This document shows, piece after piece, positions 1 to 9,606 of a stretch of 64,000 nt of DNA. The translations under genes and the position numbers were made by a program. How positions within the stretch are numbered: the first letter of the stretch is position 1; each line of letters starts with the position of its first letter. The notes beneath the pieces were generated by a model. The model had not been told where the DNA came from, did not search any database, and worked only from the letters and a program-made list of their open reading frames with translations. Where the stretch lies: positions 806,001-870,000 of the forward strand of contig NZ_CP061008.1 in NCBI RefSeq assembly GCF_014490035.1, given 5' to 3'. This stretch comes from Achromobacter xylosoxidans. Lineage in GTDB: Bacteria; Pseudomonadota; Gammaproteobacteria; Burkholderiales; Burkholderiaceae_B.

Positions 1-2091
1 CTTCAGGCGCTGCACCGCCGCGACCTTGCCGTCGGGCAGCACTTCGGCGACGACTTCGTCGATGCCGAGCTGGCGGGCGATGGCTTCGCCGGTGCGGCGG
101 TTGTCGCCGGTGATCATGGCGACCTTCAGGCCCAGGTCATGCAGGGCGCGAATGGCGGCGGCCGTGGTTTCCTTGATGGGGTCGGCCACGGCGATCATGG
201 CGGCCAGCTTGCCGTTGACGGCAGCGTACAGCGGCGTCTTGCCTTCGTCGCCCAGGCGCGCGGCGTCCGAGCCGAAGGATTCGACGCTCAGGCCCAGTTC
301 GCGCATGAAACGGTCGGCGCCGATCTCGACCAGGTCGCCGTCGACACGGGCGCTGACGCCAAAGCCGGTGATCGATTCGAATTGCGAGATCGTGCCCAGC
401 GCGATGTCCTCGGCGCGCGCCGCGTCCACGATGGCTTGCGCGATCGGGTGTTCGGACTTGGCTTCGACGGTGGCGACCTTGCCCAGCACGGCGGCGCGTT
501 CGAAGCCCGGCGCGACGATCAGGTCGGTCAGCTCGGGGCGGCCCTTGGTCAGCGTGCCGGTCTTGTCCACGGCCACGACCTGGGCGTCCTTCAGCGACTG
601 CAGCGCTTCACCCTTGCGGAACAGCACGCCCATCTGCGCGGCGCGGCCCGTGCCCACCATGATGGAGGTCGGCGTTGCCAGGCCCATGGCGCAGGGGCAG
701 GCGATGATCAGCACGGCCACGGCATTGACCAGCGCGAAGGTCAGGGCGGGTTCGGGGCCGAACGTCAGCCAGATGATGAAGGTCAGGACGGCGGCCGCCA
801 TGACGGCAGGCACGAACCACATCGTGATGCGGTCCACCAAGGCCTGGATCGGCAGCTTGGAGCCTTGCGCCTGTTCGACCATGCGGATGATTTGCGCCAG
901 CAGCGTGTCGCCGCCGACCTTGGTGGCGCGGAACGTCAGCGCGCCATTCTGGTTGACGGTGCCGCCGACCACTTCGGAGCCGGGCTGCTTTTCGACCGGC
1001 ACGGGTTCGCCGCTGATCATGGACTCGTCGATGTAGCTGTTGCCTTCCACGACCTCTCCGTCCACCGGGATGCGCTCGCCGGGGCGGACTTCGATCAGGT
1101 CGCCCGCCACCACTTCCTCGATGGCGAGTTCCAGCGTCGTGCCGTTACGCACGACGCGCGCGGTCTTGGCTTGCAGCCCGAGCAGGCGCTTGATGGCTTC
1201 GGACGTATTGCCCTTGGCGCGCGCCTCCATGTAGCGGCCCAGCAGGATCAGCGCCACGATGACCGCGGCGGCCTCGTAATAGACGTTGACGGTGCCGGCG
1301 GGCAGCAGCCCGGCCGCGAAGGTGGCGACCACCGAATAGGCATAGGCGGCGGAGGTGCCCACCGCGACCAGCGAGTTCATGTCGGGCGCGCCGCGCAGCA
1401 GCGCGGGGATGCCCTTCTTGAAGAAGCGCAGGCCGGGGCCGAACAGCACGATGCTGGACAGCACGAATTGCAGGTACCAGCTGTTCTGCGTGCCAATGGT
1501 TTCGGCGATGACGTGGTGGAACGCCGGCACGATGTGCGCGCCCATTTCCAGGATGAACACGGGCAGCGCGAAGATCGTGGCCACGGTCAGGGCGCGCTTG
1601 AGCGACTTCAGTTCCGCGGCCTGGCGTTCGGCCACGGCGTCGGTGTCGCTGGCTTCGGCGGCCAGCGGCTTCGCTTCGTAGCCAGCCTTGGCCACGGCCT
1701 GGATCAGGGCGCTGGCGGGCACGCCGCCGGCTGCGGTGATGCTGGCGCGCTCGGTGGCGAGGTTGACGCTGGCGCTGCTGACGCCGGGCACCGCCTTCAG
1801 GGCTTTTTCGACGCGGCCCACGCAGGAGGCGCAGGTCATGCCGGTGACCGACAGTTCGATCGTGGTTTCGGCGACGGCATAACCCGCCTTCTGCACCGCC
1901 TGCACGGCGGCGGCAACGTCCGGCGTGCCTGCAAACGTGATGTCGGCGCGTTCGGTCGCCAGGTTGACGCTGGCCTGGTTGACGCCCGGCACGGCCTTCA
2001 AGGCCTTTTCGACCCGGCCCACGCACGAGGCGCAGGTCATGCCTTCGATAGGCAGGCTGACCGCGACGCTGTCTGCTGGGATGGCACTCAT
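1..2091 (-). CDS. copA: Copper-translocating P1B-type ATPase, C-terminus cut by window edge
   Basis: This inner-membrane pump exports Cu(I) from the cytoplasm using ATP. Reading leftwards from an ATG at 2091, 697 codons stay open to base 1. Two heavy-metal-associated domains carry GMTCASC at about residues 17-23 and 84-90. Further on are the membrane metal site CPC (in IACPCAMG), the phosphorylation motif DKTGTLT, the SEHP motif and TGDNRRTG of the nucleotide-binding domain. The GDGINDAP hinge and last membrane helices lie outside the window, so the gene is partial only because of the edge. A MerR-family-type promoter lies directly upstream. It is a different protein from the multicopper oxidase also called CopA at 10611-12413. 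The CPC motif supports a monovalent metal; silver as an extra substrate is possible. Confidence 0.95.
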   Translation of the reverse strand, partial: MSAIPADSVAVSLPIEGMTCASCVGRVEKALKAVPGVNQASVNLATERADITFAGTPDVAAAVQAVQKAGYAVAETTIELSVTGMTCASCVGRVEKALKAVPGVSSASVNLATERASITAAGGVPASALIQAVAKAGYEAKPLAAEASDTDAVAERQAAELKSLKRALTVATIFALPVFILEMGAHIVPAFHHVIAETIGTQNSWYLQFVLSSIVLFGPGLRFFKKGIPALLRGAPDMNSLVAVGTSAAYAYSVVATFAAGLLPAGTVNVYYEAAAVIVALILLGRYMEARAKGNTSEAIKRLLGLQAKTARVVRNGTTLELAIEEVVAGDLIEVRPGERIPVDGEVVEGNSYIDESMISGEPVPVEKQPGSEVVGGTVNQNGALTFRATKVGGDTLLAQIIRMVEQAQGSKLPIQALVDRITMWFVPAVMAAAVLTFIIWLTFGPEPALTFALVNAVAVLIIACPCAMGLATPTSIMVGTGRAAQMGVLFRKGEALQSLKDAQVVAVDKTGTLTKGRPELTDLIVAPGFERAAVLGKVATVEAKSEHPIAQAIVDAARAEDIALGTISQFESITGFGVSARVDGDLVEIGADRFMRELGLSVESFGSDAARLGDEGKTPLYAAVNGKLAAMIAVADPIKETTAAAIRALHDLGLKVAMITGDNRRTGEAIARQLGIDEVVAEVLPDGKVAAVQRLK

Positions 2092-2133
2092 ATCCGCTCC
2101 TTGAAAACTTGGAATTTCCTGCTGATGGGTGTC

Positions 2134-2164
2134 ACTATAAAGATTCCAATGATGTCAAGGTCAA
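2134..2164 (-). promoter_or_regulatory. CueR/MerR-type promoter of the copper ATPase gene
   Basis: On the minus strand a TTGACC -35 (2164-2159) and a TATAGT -10 (2139-2134) are separated by 19 bp. The spacer holds an imperfect dyad (CCTTGA...TTGGAA). An over-long 19-20 bp spacer with a dyad inside is the hallmark of MerR-family promoters, and CueR is the usual regulator of copper ATPases. The copA ATG is 43 bp downstream. No cueR gene is in the window. Confidence 0.75.
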
Positions 2165-2193
2165 GCGTTTGATCGGACGGGTTTTGACCTGGC

Positions 2194-2928
2194 TCAGCCC
2201 AGCCTGCCCAAGGCGGGGAAGGTCAGCAGCATCCAGATGGCGAAACGGGCCAATTGGCCGGTGGCGATGGCCCAGCCCATCACGATCAGGATCAGCCCGG
2301 TCAGGATCCGCAGGATCTGGCCGGCGCGCTTCAAACCCTGCATGCGACGCAGGAAGGGGCTCATGAACCAGGCTGCGGCTAAAAAGGGGACGCCTAACCC
2401 CAGCGCGTAGACGCCCAGCAGGGCCGCGCCCTGGCCCACGCTGGCTGACGCCGCGCCCAGCGCCAGGATGCCGGCCAGGATCGGGCCGATGCAAGGGGTC
2501 CAGCCGAAGCCGAACGCCAGGCCCAGAACGGCGGCGCTGCCGGGGCTGCCCTTGCCCGCCGGATCGAACCGGTAGTAGCGTTGGGTCCAGGCGGGCAGGC
2601 GCAGCACGCCCAGCAGCATCAGGCCCGCCAGCGCAATGATGGCGCCTGCGGCCAGGTTCAGTTCGTAGCGGTAGGACAGCAGCAGGCGGCTCAGCGCCGT
2701 GACGCTGGCGCCGAAGATGACGAAGACGGCGGAGAAACCGGCCACGAAGCAGGCCGCCAGCCCCAGCATGCGCCAGCGCAGCGTGCGGCCATCGTCCGCG
2801 GACGCGCCGGATCCGCCCGCGATGTAGGACAGGTAGCCTGGCACCAGCGGCAGCACGCAAGGCGACAGGAACGACGCGGTCCCCGCGATGAAGGCAGTGG
2901 CGAAACCGACGAGGGACAGGTCAAGCAT
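2194..2928 (-). CDS. CcdA/DsbD-type transmembrane thiol-reductant transporter
   Basis: A 244-residue polytopic protein of the cytochrome c biogenesis CcdA family, which carries reducing equivalents from cytoplasmic thioredoxin across the inner membrane to periplasmic thiol proteins. The two family cysteine motifs are visible: FLSPCVLPLVPGY near residue 25 and GWTPCIGP near residue 145, with about six hydrophobic segments. It is the last gene of the ccm run (15 bp after ccmI), so it probably supplies electrons to CcmG and CcmH. Length matches CcdA rather than full DsbD, as no periplasmic alpha or gamma domain is attached. Confidence 0.9.
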   Translation of the reverse strand: MLDLSLVGFATAFIAGTASFLSPCVLPLVPGYLSYIAGGSGASADDGRTLRWRMLGLAACFVAGFSAVFVIFGASVTALSRLLLSYRYELNLAAGAIIALAGLMLLGVLRLPAWTQRYYRFDPAGKGSPGSAAVLGLAFGFGWTPCIGPILAGILALGAASASVGQGAALLGVYALGLGVPFLAAAWFMSPFLRRMQGLKRAGQILRILTGLILIVMGWAIATGQLARFAIWMLLTFPALGRLG

Positions 2929-2943
2929 GACGCGCCGCCGCGG

Positions 2944-3798
2944 TCATGGCGCCGCGCCTTCGCGCTGGCGCTCGCGGGCCAGCGCGATGCCCTCGTTGAC
3001 CGTGCGCGCCATGTCGCTGCCGGCAGGCAGCCTGGCCAGCAGGCGCTGCCAGAAATCGATGGCTGCCGGGAAGTCGCGCTGGTCGAAGCGGCTTGCGCCC
3101 GCCAGCACCAGGGCCAACGGCTCCTCGGGGTTGAGGTCCAGCGCGCGCCGCAACAGCTGGTCAGGCTGCCCGCCGAAGCCCCGATTGGCGCTGAGCACCA
3201 GGGATTCGGCGTATTCGGCCAGCGCTGCCGGGTTGCTGTCCACCACCGGCGCGGCCCGGGCAAAGGACTGGACCGCGTCGGCGTGCCTGCCGAAGTAGCG
3301 GTGGGACCGGGCCAGCATCAGCCATCCCTGATAGTCGTCGGGATTGGCGGCCAGCCGGGCCTCCAGTTTTGCCACCATGGCCTGGATGTCGGCGGCGGTG
3401 ACTTGGGGCTGTGCGGCAGGCGCCGGGGGCGGCGCGATGGCGCCAGGATTGCCCAGGGCGACATAGACCAGTATGGCTGCCAGCGGCAGCGCGATGGCCA
3501 GGCTGGCGGGCAGCAGACGGCCGCGGCCGGGCGCGGGTGCATGCCCTTGCGCCTGGCTGGCTTCTTCCAGCGCCAGGCGCTGCAGTTCGGTGCGCGCTTC
3601 CACGAAGGCGTCTTGCGACAGGATGCCGTTTGCGCGGTCCCGTTCAAGTTCGTGCAGCTGGTCGCGCAGCACCGCCACGTTCGCCGCCCGGCGCTTGTCC
3701 GCGGCGCTGGCGGCGGGCGTGCGCCGCAACGCGGCGATCAACCATAGGGTCACGACGGCGGCCATCAAGGCGGCCGACAGATAGAAAAACTGCATCAT
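2944..3798 (-). CDS. ccmI: Cytochrome c maturation protein CcmI (CycH)
   Basis: A 284-residue apocytochrome chaperone of the System I haem ligation complex. The N-terminus has a membrane segment (residues 5-25), then a basic cytoplasmic loop, a second membrane segment near residue 105 (ASLAIALPLAAILVYVAL), and a periplasmic TPR-like region (YQGWLMLARSHRYFGRHADAV and following) that would bind apocytochrome c. The start overlaps the end of ccmH by 4 bp (ATGA type), which supports translational coupling. Family membership is clear from architecture and position after ccmH. Confidence 0.9.
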   Translation of the reverse strand: MMQFFYLSAALMAAVVTLWLIAALRRTPAASAADKRRAANVAVLRDQLHELERDRANGILSQDAFVEARTELQRLALEEASQAQGHAPAPGRGRLLPASLAIALPLAAILVYVALGNPGAIAPPPAPAAQPQVTAADIQAMVAKLEARLAANPDDYQGWLMLARSHRYFGRHADAVQSFARAAPVVDSNPAALAEYAESLVLSANRGFGGQPDQLLRRALDLNPEEPLALVLAGASRFDQRDFPAAIDFWQRLLARLPAGSDMARTVNEGIALARERQREGAAP

Positions 3799-4253
3799 GT
3801 TCCAGGTCCTTTTTCAGCGTCGATGCCGAGCAGGGCGTCGGCGGCTCGGCGCTCCGCAGGCGTCAGCGCGGGGCGGTGCTGGCGCAGCCTGCGCCGGCGC
3901 AAGGTCAGGGCCAGCGCGGCCAGCCCGGCGGCCAGCAGCGCGGCGGGGCCGAACCAGAGCAGCAGCGTGGAGGCTTTCAGGCGCGGCCGGTAGAGGATGA
4001 AGTCGCCGTACCTGGCCTCCATATAGGCCAGGATGTCGGCCTCGGACTTGCCGGCGTCCAGTTGCTGGCGGATCTGACGCCGCAGATCGACGGCGAGGTC
4101 GGCGCGCGAGGCGGCGATGGATTCGTTCTGGCAGACCAGACAGCGCAGTTCCGAGGCGATCTCGGTGACGCGGCGGTCCTCGGGCGAGCCATGGGCGGCC
4201 GCGCCGTGGCCCAGCGCCAGCGAGAGCGCGAATACGCGCAGGAGTATCTTCAT
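3795..4253 (-). CDS. ccmH: Cytochrome c maturation thiol reductase CcmH
   Basis: A 152-residue membrane-anchored thiol-disulfide protein that keeps apocytochrome CXXCH cysteines reduced for haem ligation. It has a signal peptide (residues 1-20), the family motif LRCLVCQN at about 36-43 and a C-terminal anchor near residues 101-121. The ATG at 4253 was chosen because it gives the signal peptide and overlaps the ccmG stop in an ATGA; an in-frame upstream extension to 4562 runs inside ccmG and is not a gene. Size matches short CcmH, with the TPR part on the separate gene ccmI. Confidence 0.92.
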   Translation of the reverse strand: MKILLRVFALSLALGHGAAAHGSPEDRRVTEIASELRCLVCQNESIAASRADLAVDLRRQIRQQLDAGKSEADILAYMEARYGDFILYRPRLKASTLLLWFGPAALLAAGLAALALTLRRRRLRQHRPALTPAERRAADALLGIDAEKGPGT

Positions 4254-4771
4254 TGCAGCCCCCGGATCAGCGGAAGCAGGGTGTCGCGCAGGGATTCGCG
4301 CGTCACCGGGCCGATGTGCTTGTAGCGGATGGTCCCGGCCTGGTCGATGACGAAGGTCTCCGGCACACCGTAGACGCCATAGTCGATGCCGACCTTGCCG
4401 TCGGTGTCGGACACGGAGGCCTCGTAGGAATCGCCGTTGCGCGCCAGCCAGGCGATGGCTTCGTCCCGTATGTCCTTGTAGTTCAAGCCTATGACAGGCA
4501 CGCCGTGCTGCGATGACAACTCCTGGATATAGGGGTGTTCCGTCAGGCAGGCATAGCACCACGACGCCCAGACGTTCAACACCCAGACCCGGCCTTTCAT
4601 GCGCTCAGGCGTGAAGGTCTTGCGGGGTTCATGCAGTTCGGGCAGGGCGAAAGCGGGCGCGGGCTTGTCGATAAGTGGAGACGGCACTTCGGACGGGTTG
4701 AGGGTCAGGCCTATTCCCAGAAAGAACACCAGCACCACGAAGCCCGCCAGGGGCCAGATATAGCGGCTCAT
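4250..4771 (-). CDS. ccmG: Cytochrome c maturation thioredoxin CcmG (DsbE)
   Basis: A 173-residue periplasmic thioredoxin anchored by an N-terminal helix (residues 7-24). The active site is WCYAC at 71-75, with the cis-proline region YGVYGVPETFVID and the family-specific acidic and proline positions in between. The spacing residues Tyr-Ala differ from the WCPTC or WCEPC seen in other CcmG proteins. It reduces the apocytochrome-CcmH mixed disulfide. It overlaps both neighbours by 4 bp. Confidence 0.93.
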   Translation of the reverse strand: MSRYIWPLAGFVVLVFFLGIGLTLNPSEVPSPLIDKPAPAFALPELHEPRKTFTPERMKGRVWVLNVWASWCYACLTEHPYIQELSSQHGVPVIGLNYKDIRDEAIAWLARNGDSYEASVSDTDGKVGIDYGVYGVPETFVIDQAGTIRYKHIGPVTRESLRDTLLPLIRGLQ

Positions 4772-6744
4772 GGCCGAGCCTCCACCGGCGCCTGCGGTGC
4801 TGTGCGTTGCGGTTGCTTTTTTTCGCGGCGTTTCAGGCGGTAGCGCGGATCGCTGATCGCCAGCAGGCCGCCCAGGGCCATGAGGATGCAGCCGCCCCAG
4901 ATCCAGTCCACGAAGGGCTTGTAGTACAGGCGCACGCTCCAGGCGCCTTGCTCCATGGGTTCGCCCAGGGCGACGTAGACGTGGCGCAGGCCGTTGGCGG
5001 CGATGGCCGCCTCCGTCATCGGCAGCGCCGAGGACGCATAGGTGCGTTTTTCGGGATGCAGGTCGCGCAGGCGCTTTTCACCGCGGTAGAGCGCGAAGGT
5101 ACCCATATCGGATTCGTAGTTCGGGCCGCGCACGCGTGCCACGCCCATGAACTCGACGCGGTAGGAGGCCACCGGCGCGCTTTGCCCGGGTTGCAGCAGC
5201 AGATCCTGTTCGGTCTCGTAGCTGCCCACCAGCGCAACCCCGGCGACGAATACCGCCACGCCCAGATGAGCCAGATGCATGCCCAGCCAGCTGCGAGGCT
5301 GGCGCCACCAGCGGTCGCGGGTCGCGCGGATGCGCTTGGTCACGTCTGCGGCGATGGCGGCCGCCAACCACACGGCCAGTCCCAGCCCCAAGGCCGCGCC
5401 CGCGGACCAGCGGCCGAAGAGCAGGGGGGCGCCCGCGGCCGCCAGCACGGCCAGCAATGCGGGAATCGCAAGGCGCTTGAGCAGGCTGGCGGCATCGGCC
5501 GATTTCCAGTTGGCGATAGGCCCCACCGCCATGAGCAACAGCGCGGGCACCATCAGCGGCACGAAGACCGCGTTGAAGTAGGGCGGTCCGACCGACAGCT
5601 TGCCCAGGCCCAGCGCGTCGATGATCAGCGGATACAGCGTACCCAGCAGCACGCTCGCGGCGGCAACCGCGAGCAGCACGTTGTTGACCAGCAGGAGCGA
5701 CTCGCGCGATACGAACGCGAACTGGCCGCCGTGACCTATCCGGGGCGCGCGCAAGGCATACAGGAACAGGGAGCTGCCGACCGTGACCGTGAACAGCGCC
5801 AGGATGAAAACGCCGCGCGCCGGATCCGTGGCGAACGCGTGCACCGAGGTCAGCACGCCCGAGCGCACCAGGAACGCGCCCAGTAGCGCCAGCGAGAACG
5901 TGCCGATCGCCAGCAACACGGTCCAGCTCTTGAAGCTGCTGCGCTTCTCGGTCACGGCCAGCGAATGGATCAGCGCCGTGCCGGCCAGCCAGGGGATGAA
6001 GGAGGCGTTTTCCACCGGGTCCCAGAACCACCAGCCGCCCCAGCCCAGCTCGTAGTAGGCCCACCAGCTGCCGACCGCGATGCCCAGGGTCAGGAACAGC
6101 CAGGCCGCCGTGGTCCAAGGCCGCGACCAGCGGGCCCAGACCGCGTCCAGATTGCCCGACAGCAGCGCGGCGATGGCGAACGCAAACGCCACCGAGAAGC
6201 CCACATAGCCCATGTATAGCAGCGGCGGGTGGAGGATCAGGCCGATGTCCTGCAGCAGCGTGTTCAGGTCCAGCCCGTCGGCCGGGGCCGGGACCAGGCG
6301 CTCGAACGGATTCGACGTCAGCAACACGAACAGCAGGAAACCCGCGCTGATCAAGCCCAGCACGCCCAGCACGCGCGCGACCATGGCGTCCGGCAATTGC
6401 CGCGACAGCAGGCTGACCGCGCAGGCCCAGCCGGTCTGCATGAACAGCCACAGCAGCAGCGAGCCTTCATGCCCGCCCCAGGTCGCCGCGATGCGGTAGA
6501 ACAAGGGCAATTGGGAATTCGAGTTGTACGCCACATAGGCCACCGAATAGTCCTTGGCCGCGAACGACCAGACCAGCGCCGCAAGGCTGAAGGACACCAG
6601 CAGGAATTGGATCCGTGCGGCGGGCCGGGCAATGGCGATCCAGTCCGCACGGTCCAGGGCCGCGCCCCGCAGCGCGAGCGCGCCTTGCGCCAGTGCCACG
6701 AACAGCGTCAGGATCAGGGCGAAATGAGCGAGTTCCGGAATCAT
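4768..6744 (-). CDS. ccmF: Haem lyase subunit CcmF
   Basis: A 658-residue polytopic membrane protein, the core of the haem-apocytochrome ligase. The periplasmic haem-handling motif [12 protein letters not shown] is at about residues 235-246, and conserved loop histidines such as WGGHEGSL (89-96) are present. The C-terminal part has the long periplasmic domain usual in CcmF before a last helix and a basic tail. The length is typical for the family. Start and stop overlap ccmE and ccmG by 4 bp each. Confidence 0.95.
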   Translation of the reverse strand: MIPELAHFALILTLFVALAQGALALRGAALDRADWIAIARPAARIQFLLVSFSLAALVWSFAAKDYSVAYVAYNSNSQLPLFYRIAATWGGHEGSLLLWLFMQTGWACAVSLLSRQLPDAMVARVLGVLGLISAGFLLFVLLTSNPFERLVPAPADGLDLNTLLQDIGLILHPPLLYMGYVGFSVAFAFAIAALLSGNLDAVWARWSRPWTTAAWLFLTLGIAVGSWWAYYELGWGGWWFWDPVENASFIPWLAGTALIHSLAVTEKRSSFKSWTVLLAIGTFSLALLGAFLVRSGVLTSVHAFATDPARGVFILALFTVTVGSSLFLYALRAPRIGHGGQFAFVSRESLLLVNNVLLAVAAASVLLGTLYPLIIDALGLGKLSVGPPYFNAVFVPLMVPALLLMAVGPIANWKSADAASLLKRLAIPALLAVLAAAGAPLLFGRWSAGAALGLGLAVWLAAAIAADVTKRIRATRDRWWRQPRSWLGMHLAHLGVAVFVAGVALVGSYETEQDLLLQPGQSAPVASYRVEFMGVARVRGPNYESDMGTFALYRGEKRLRDLHPEKRTYASSALPMTEAAIAANGLRHVYVALGEPMEQGAWSVRLYYKPFVDWIWGGCILMALGGLLAISDPRYRLKRREKKQPQRTAPQAPVEARP

Positions 6745-7208
6745 CGGGAGAGGGCCTCCTGGGGGGCGGTCTTCGGTGCGGCCTGCGATACGGCCTGATC
6801 GATCGCGTGCTGCGCCTCGGGCGGCATGTAGTTCTCGTCATGCTTGGCCAGCACTTCGTCGGCGCGGAACAGGCCATCGCCGTCCAGCCGGCCCTGCGCC
6901 ACGACGCCCTTTCCTTCGCTGAACAGGTCCGGCAGGATGCCTTCATAGGCCACGGGGACGGTGTGGGCCGTGTCGGTCACGACGAAACGGACGGTCAGCG
7001 CGCCCGGCGTGCGCTGCACGCTGCCGGCTTCGACCATGCCGCCCACGCGGAAGGCGCGTCCTGCCGGCGCTTCGTTGTTGCTGACCTGGGTGGGCGTGTA
7101 GAAGAACACCAGATTGCTCTGGAAGGCGTTGAGCACCAGGGCGCTGGCCACGCCCACCGAAGCCAGGCCGCCCAGGGCCAGCCACAAGCGCCGCGTCCGC
7201 TTATTCAT
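6741..7208 (-). CDS. ccmE: Periplasmic haem chaperone CcmE
   Basis: A 155-residue haem chaperone with a short cytoplasmic basic N-terminus, one membrane helix (8-28) and an OB-fold periplasmic domain. The covalent haem-binding histidine is His123 and the partner tyrosine Tyr127 (KHDENYMPP), the HxxxY form of this family. It carries haem from CcmC to CcmF. It overlaps ccmD by 8 bp and ccmF by 4 bp. Confidence 0.95.
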   Translation of the reverse strand: MNKRTRRLWLALGGLASVGVASALVLNAFQSNLVFFYTPTQVSNNEAPAGRAFRVGGMVEAGSVQRTPGALTVRFVVTDTAHTVPVAYEGILPDLFSEGKGVVAQGRLDGDGLFRADEVLAKHDENYMPPEAQHAIDQAVSQAAPKTAPQEALSR

Positions 7209-7383
7209 CGTTGTCCTCCCGCCGTTCAGCGGGGTGCGGCCCCGCCAGGATCGCGCGGCGGCGGCGCGCCAGCAGCAGCTGCTCGCTGCCCAGCAGGAAC
7301 GCCGTCATCAGCAGCGATCCCCACACGTAAACCGCGTAACCGCCCATGGCGAGGAACTCGCCCAGACTGGACCAGTGCATCAT
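7201..7383 (-). CDS. ccmD: Haem exporter accessory protein CcmD
   Basis: A 60-residue single-helix protein (membrane segment about 15-32, then a strongly basic ARRRRA stretch). Small size, topology and position between ccmC and ccmE identify it. CcmD helps release holo-CcmE from the CcmABC complex. It overlaps both neighbours. Confidence 0.9.
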   Translation of the reverse strand: MMHWSSLGEFLAMGGYAVYVWGSLLMTAFLLGSEQLLLARRRRAILAGPHPAERREDNDE

Positions 7384-8114
7384 TCGCTACTCCATTGTTC
7401 GCGGATCCAGGCCGCGTGCCGCTCGCGTTCGAGCACGATGCAGCGCAGGCGCGCCAGCGCCGTTGCGATGCTGTACATCCACGCGGCCAGGGACATCAGC
7501 AGCATGCCGGCGAGCATGATGCCGGCCATGCTGGGCGCTGCGGTCAGCGAGACCGAAGCGCCCTGGTGCAGGGTGCTCCACCATTGCACCGAGAAATAGA
7601 TGATGGGAATGTTGACCACGCCGGCCAGCACCAGCACCGATCCGGCGCGGTCGGCACGCTGCGGATCGTCGATGGCGGCCTTCAACGCGATGTAGCCCGC
7701 GTACAGGAACAGCAGGATCAATTCCGAGGTCAGACGCGCGTCCCAGACCCACCAGGCGCCCCACATGGGCTTGCCCCACAGCGCGCCGGTCCACAGCGAA
7801 AGAAACGTGAACAGCGCGCCGGTGGGCGCCAGCGCGGCGATCATCATGGCCGATAGTCTGCTGTTGAAAACCAGGTGGATCAGCGCCCAGAACGCCATCA
7901 CCAGATAAACGAACATCGACATCCAGGAGACCGGGACGTGGACGAAGATGATGCGGTAGCCCTGGCCCTGCTGAAAATCGGCAGGCGCGGCGATAAAGCC
8001 GATATAGAGGCCGGCCGCGGCCAGCAGGACCGCGGCCGTGGCGAACCAGGGGATCGCTTTTCCGGCCAGGGGATAGAAGGCCTTGGGCGAGGCATAGTGA
8101 AACCAGCGGATCAT
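7380..8114 (-). CDS. ccmC: Haem transporter CcmC
   Basis: A 244-residue inner-membrane protein with six helices that loads haem onto CcmE. The tryptophan-rich haem motif WGAWWVWD is at residues 118-125, flanked by conserved histidines (FVHVP near 59 and TLHQG in a later loop). The ATG at 8114 was chosen: it follows the ccmB stop by 7 bp and starts with the typical short N-terminus. An upstream in-frame extension to 8216 lies within ccmB. Confidence 0.94.
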   Translation of the reverse strand: MIRWFHYASPKAFYPLAGKAIPWFATAAVLLAAAGLYIGFIAAPADFQQGQGYRIIFVHVPVSWMSMFVYLVMAFWALIHLVFNSRLSAMMIAALAPTGALFTFLSLWTGALWGKPMWGAWWVWDARLTSELILLFLYAGYIALKAAIDDPQRADRAGSVLVLAGVVNIPIIYFSVQWWSTLHQGASVSLTAAPSMAGIMLAGMLLMSLAAWMYSIATALARLRCIVLERERHAAWIREQWSSE

Positions 8115-8121
8115 GGGCTCC

Positions 8122-8799
8122 TCATTCAAGCGAGATGCGTATGGCGGCCGCCGCGCCCAGCGGCGCGAGGAACAGGGACAAGGCCAGCACGGCGCCCAGC
8201 AGCGACAGGTGCGCATTCGCGCCCAGGCCGCTTTGGGCCGCCTGTACCGCGCCCGCGCCGAATACCAGAATGGGAATGAAGAGGGGCAGCACCAGCAGGG
8301 CCAGCAGCGTGCCGCCGCCGCGCGCGGTCAGGGTGAGCGCCGCGCCTATGGCGCCGATCAGGCCAAGCGCGGGCGTGCCGATGGCCAGGCCCAGCGTCAG
8401 GATCAGAAGGGCGGCGGCATCCAGGCCGAATTGCAGGCCCAGCACGGGCGCAAGCAGGGTCAGCGGCAAACCGGACAGCAGCCAGTGGGCCGCGACCTTG
8501 CCCAGCACGATCACCGGCAAGGGCGCGGCGGACAGGATCAACTGCTCCAGCGAACCGTCGCGATGGTCTGCCTCGAACAGGCGGCCCAGCGACATCAGGC
8601 AGGACAGCAAGGCCATCACCCAGAGCACGCCCGGCGCAATGGCGCGCAGCATTTCCCGTTCGGGGCCGACAGCCAGGGGGAACAGGCTGGCGGCCACCAG
8701 GAAGAAGGCCAGCGGTGTCAGCGTGTCGCTGGCGCGCCGTTGGGCGATGCGCAGGTCGCGCAGCGCAATGGCTGCGAACGATTTCGTCATGGAACTCAT
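8122..8799 (-). CDS. ccmB: Haem exporter membrane subunit CcmB
   Basis: A 225-residue ABC transporter membrane subunit with six hydrophobic segments, starting 3 bp after the ccmA stop. The N-terminal LRDLRIAQRR segment and the LEADHRDGSLEQLILS region are typical of CcmB. With CcmA it forms the ATPase that drives release of haem-loaded CcmE. The second methionine (8790) is an alternative start. Confidence 0.93.
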   Translation of the reverse strand: MSSMTKSFAAIALRDLRIAQRRASDTLTPLAFFLVAASLFPLAVGPEREMLRAIAPGVLWVMALLSCLMSLGRLFEADHRDGSLEQLILSAAPLPVIVLGKVAAHWLLSGLPLTLLAPVLGLQFGLDAAALLILTLGLAIGTPALGLIGAIGAALTLTARGGGTLLALLVLPLFIPILVFGAGAVQAAQSGLGANAHLSLLGAVLALSLFLAPLGAAAAIRISLE

Positions 8800-8802
8800 G
8801 CG

Positions 8803-9417
8803 CTAGGGGCCAAGCCGGATCTGCTGGTGCGGATGGTCCAGCGCGATCTCCTGATGACTCGTCGCCACGATCGCGCCGCCATCGCGCAGATGGCGATCCA
8901 TGGCGCGTGCCAGCCATGAGTGGGCGGCGGCGTCCAGGGCGGTCACGGGTTCGTCGAGAATCCAGAGGGGGCGGAAATCGGCAAGCAAGCGAGCGAGGGC
9001 TGCCCGCCGCCTCTGGCCAGCCGACAGGGCACGGATCGGAAGATGCTGCCTGCTTTCGAGGCCTGCGTCGCGCAGCGCGGACGCAATCGCCGCGGGACGG
9101 TCCGCGTCTCCGCTTGCGGCCTGCAGCGCCCGCAGATTCTGGATGGCGCTGAGTTCGCCACTGAGGCCGTCGGCATGGCCCAGATAGAAGAACTGGCTGC
9201 GATACCTGCTGCCGGATTGCGAGATGCCGAGTCCCTGCCACAGCACCTTGCCGCGGGCGGGCCGCGCCAAGCCCGCCAGAATGCGCAGCAGGCTGGTCTT
9301 GCCGCTGCCGTTGCGTCCGTGGACGAACAGGCATTCGCCGGGCGCCACGCGCAGGGTCAGCTGCTTGAACAGCGGGCGCTCAGCGCGCATGCAACCCAGA
9401 TCCATCGCTTCAAGCAT
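8803..9417 (-). CDS. ccmA: Haem exporter ATP-binding subunit CcmA
   Basis: A 204-residue ABC ATPase. Walker A is GRNGSGKT (34-41), the signature is LSAGQ (131-135) and Walker B is LWILDEP (151-157), with a switch histidine in ATSHQEI. It is the first gene of the ccm operon. The 189-bp space before it contains a CopR-like box and a -10-like hexamer, so the promoter of the whole ccm run is probably there. Confidence 0.94.
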   Translation of the reverse strand: MLEAMDLGCMRAERPLFKQLTLRVAPGECLFVHGRNGSGKTSLLRILAGLARPARGKVLWQGLGISQSGSRYRSQFFYLGHADGLSGELSAIQNLRALQAASGDADRPAAIASALRDAGLESRQHLPIRALSAGQRRRAALARLLADFRPLWILDEPVTALDAAAHSWLARAMDRHLRDGGAIVATSHQEIALDHPHQQIRLGP

Positions 9418-9449
9418 TGCCGCCCCGTCGCTGTGTGGACAAAGGGGAA

Positions 9450-9455
9450 ACTATA
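9450..9455 (-). promoter_or_regulatory. Putative -10 hexamer of the ccm operon
   Basis: TATAGT on the minus strand, 33 bp before the ccmA ATG. Seventeen bases upstream there is no good -35 (TCTGGC), as expected for an activator-dependent promoter. It is 35 bp from the proximal edge of the palindrome at 9490, the same distance as in the cupredoxin promoter. Confidence 0.5.
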
Positions 9456-9469
9456 GGGAGGCGCGTCTG

Positions 9470-9489
9470 ACCGCCAGATTGCTGGCGGT
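9470..9489. repeat. Perfect inverted repeat between the ccm box and -10
   Basis: ACCGCCA and TGGCGGT, 7-bp arms around a 6-base loop, directly abut the CopR-like box. No T-run follows on the ccm side, so it is more likely a second operator than a terminator. Confidence 0.5.
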
Positions 9490-9504
9490 TTACATTCCTG
9501 TAAT
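9490..9504 (-). promoter_or_regulatory. CopR-like palindromic box upstream of ccmA
   Basis: TTACA-TTCC-TGTAA(T) on the plus strand is a dyad with 5-bp arms. Together with the following GTTCG it matches the element at 13026-13045, upstream of the cupredoxin gene, at all but one base. Similar TnACA-N4-TGTnAT elements are known for copper-sensing OmpR-type regulators. Binding here by the adjacent CopR is inferred. Confidence 0.6.
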
Positions 9505-9562
9505 GTTCGAGCGGAAATGGCCGTGTTTCAGCACAGCTTGCGCGGATGCGGGCGTAGCAGTT

Positions 9563-9600
9563 GAAAAAGTTCTGACCGGCGCCGCGAATCGCGGCGCCGG
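9563..9600 (-). terminator. Rho-independent terminator after copB
   Basis: A perfect 10-bp GC stem (9576-9585 with 9591-9600, 5-base loop) begins 7 bp beyond the copB stop. On the minus strand it is followed after a few bases by five T residues (9568-9564). It separates the cop transcript from ccm. Confidence 0.6.
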
Positions 9601-9606
9601 CGATGC

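Noticed and set aside
139..2172. Open frame of 677 codons on the plus strand at the left end
   Set aside because: It is antisense to the copper ATPase, which stays open on the minus strand to the window edge and has all P-type motifs.
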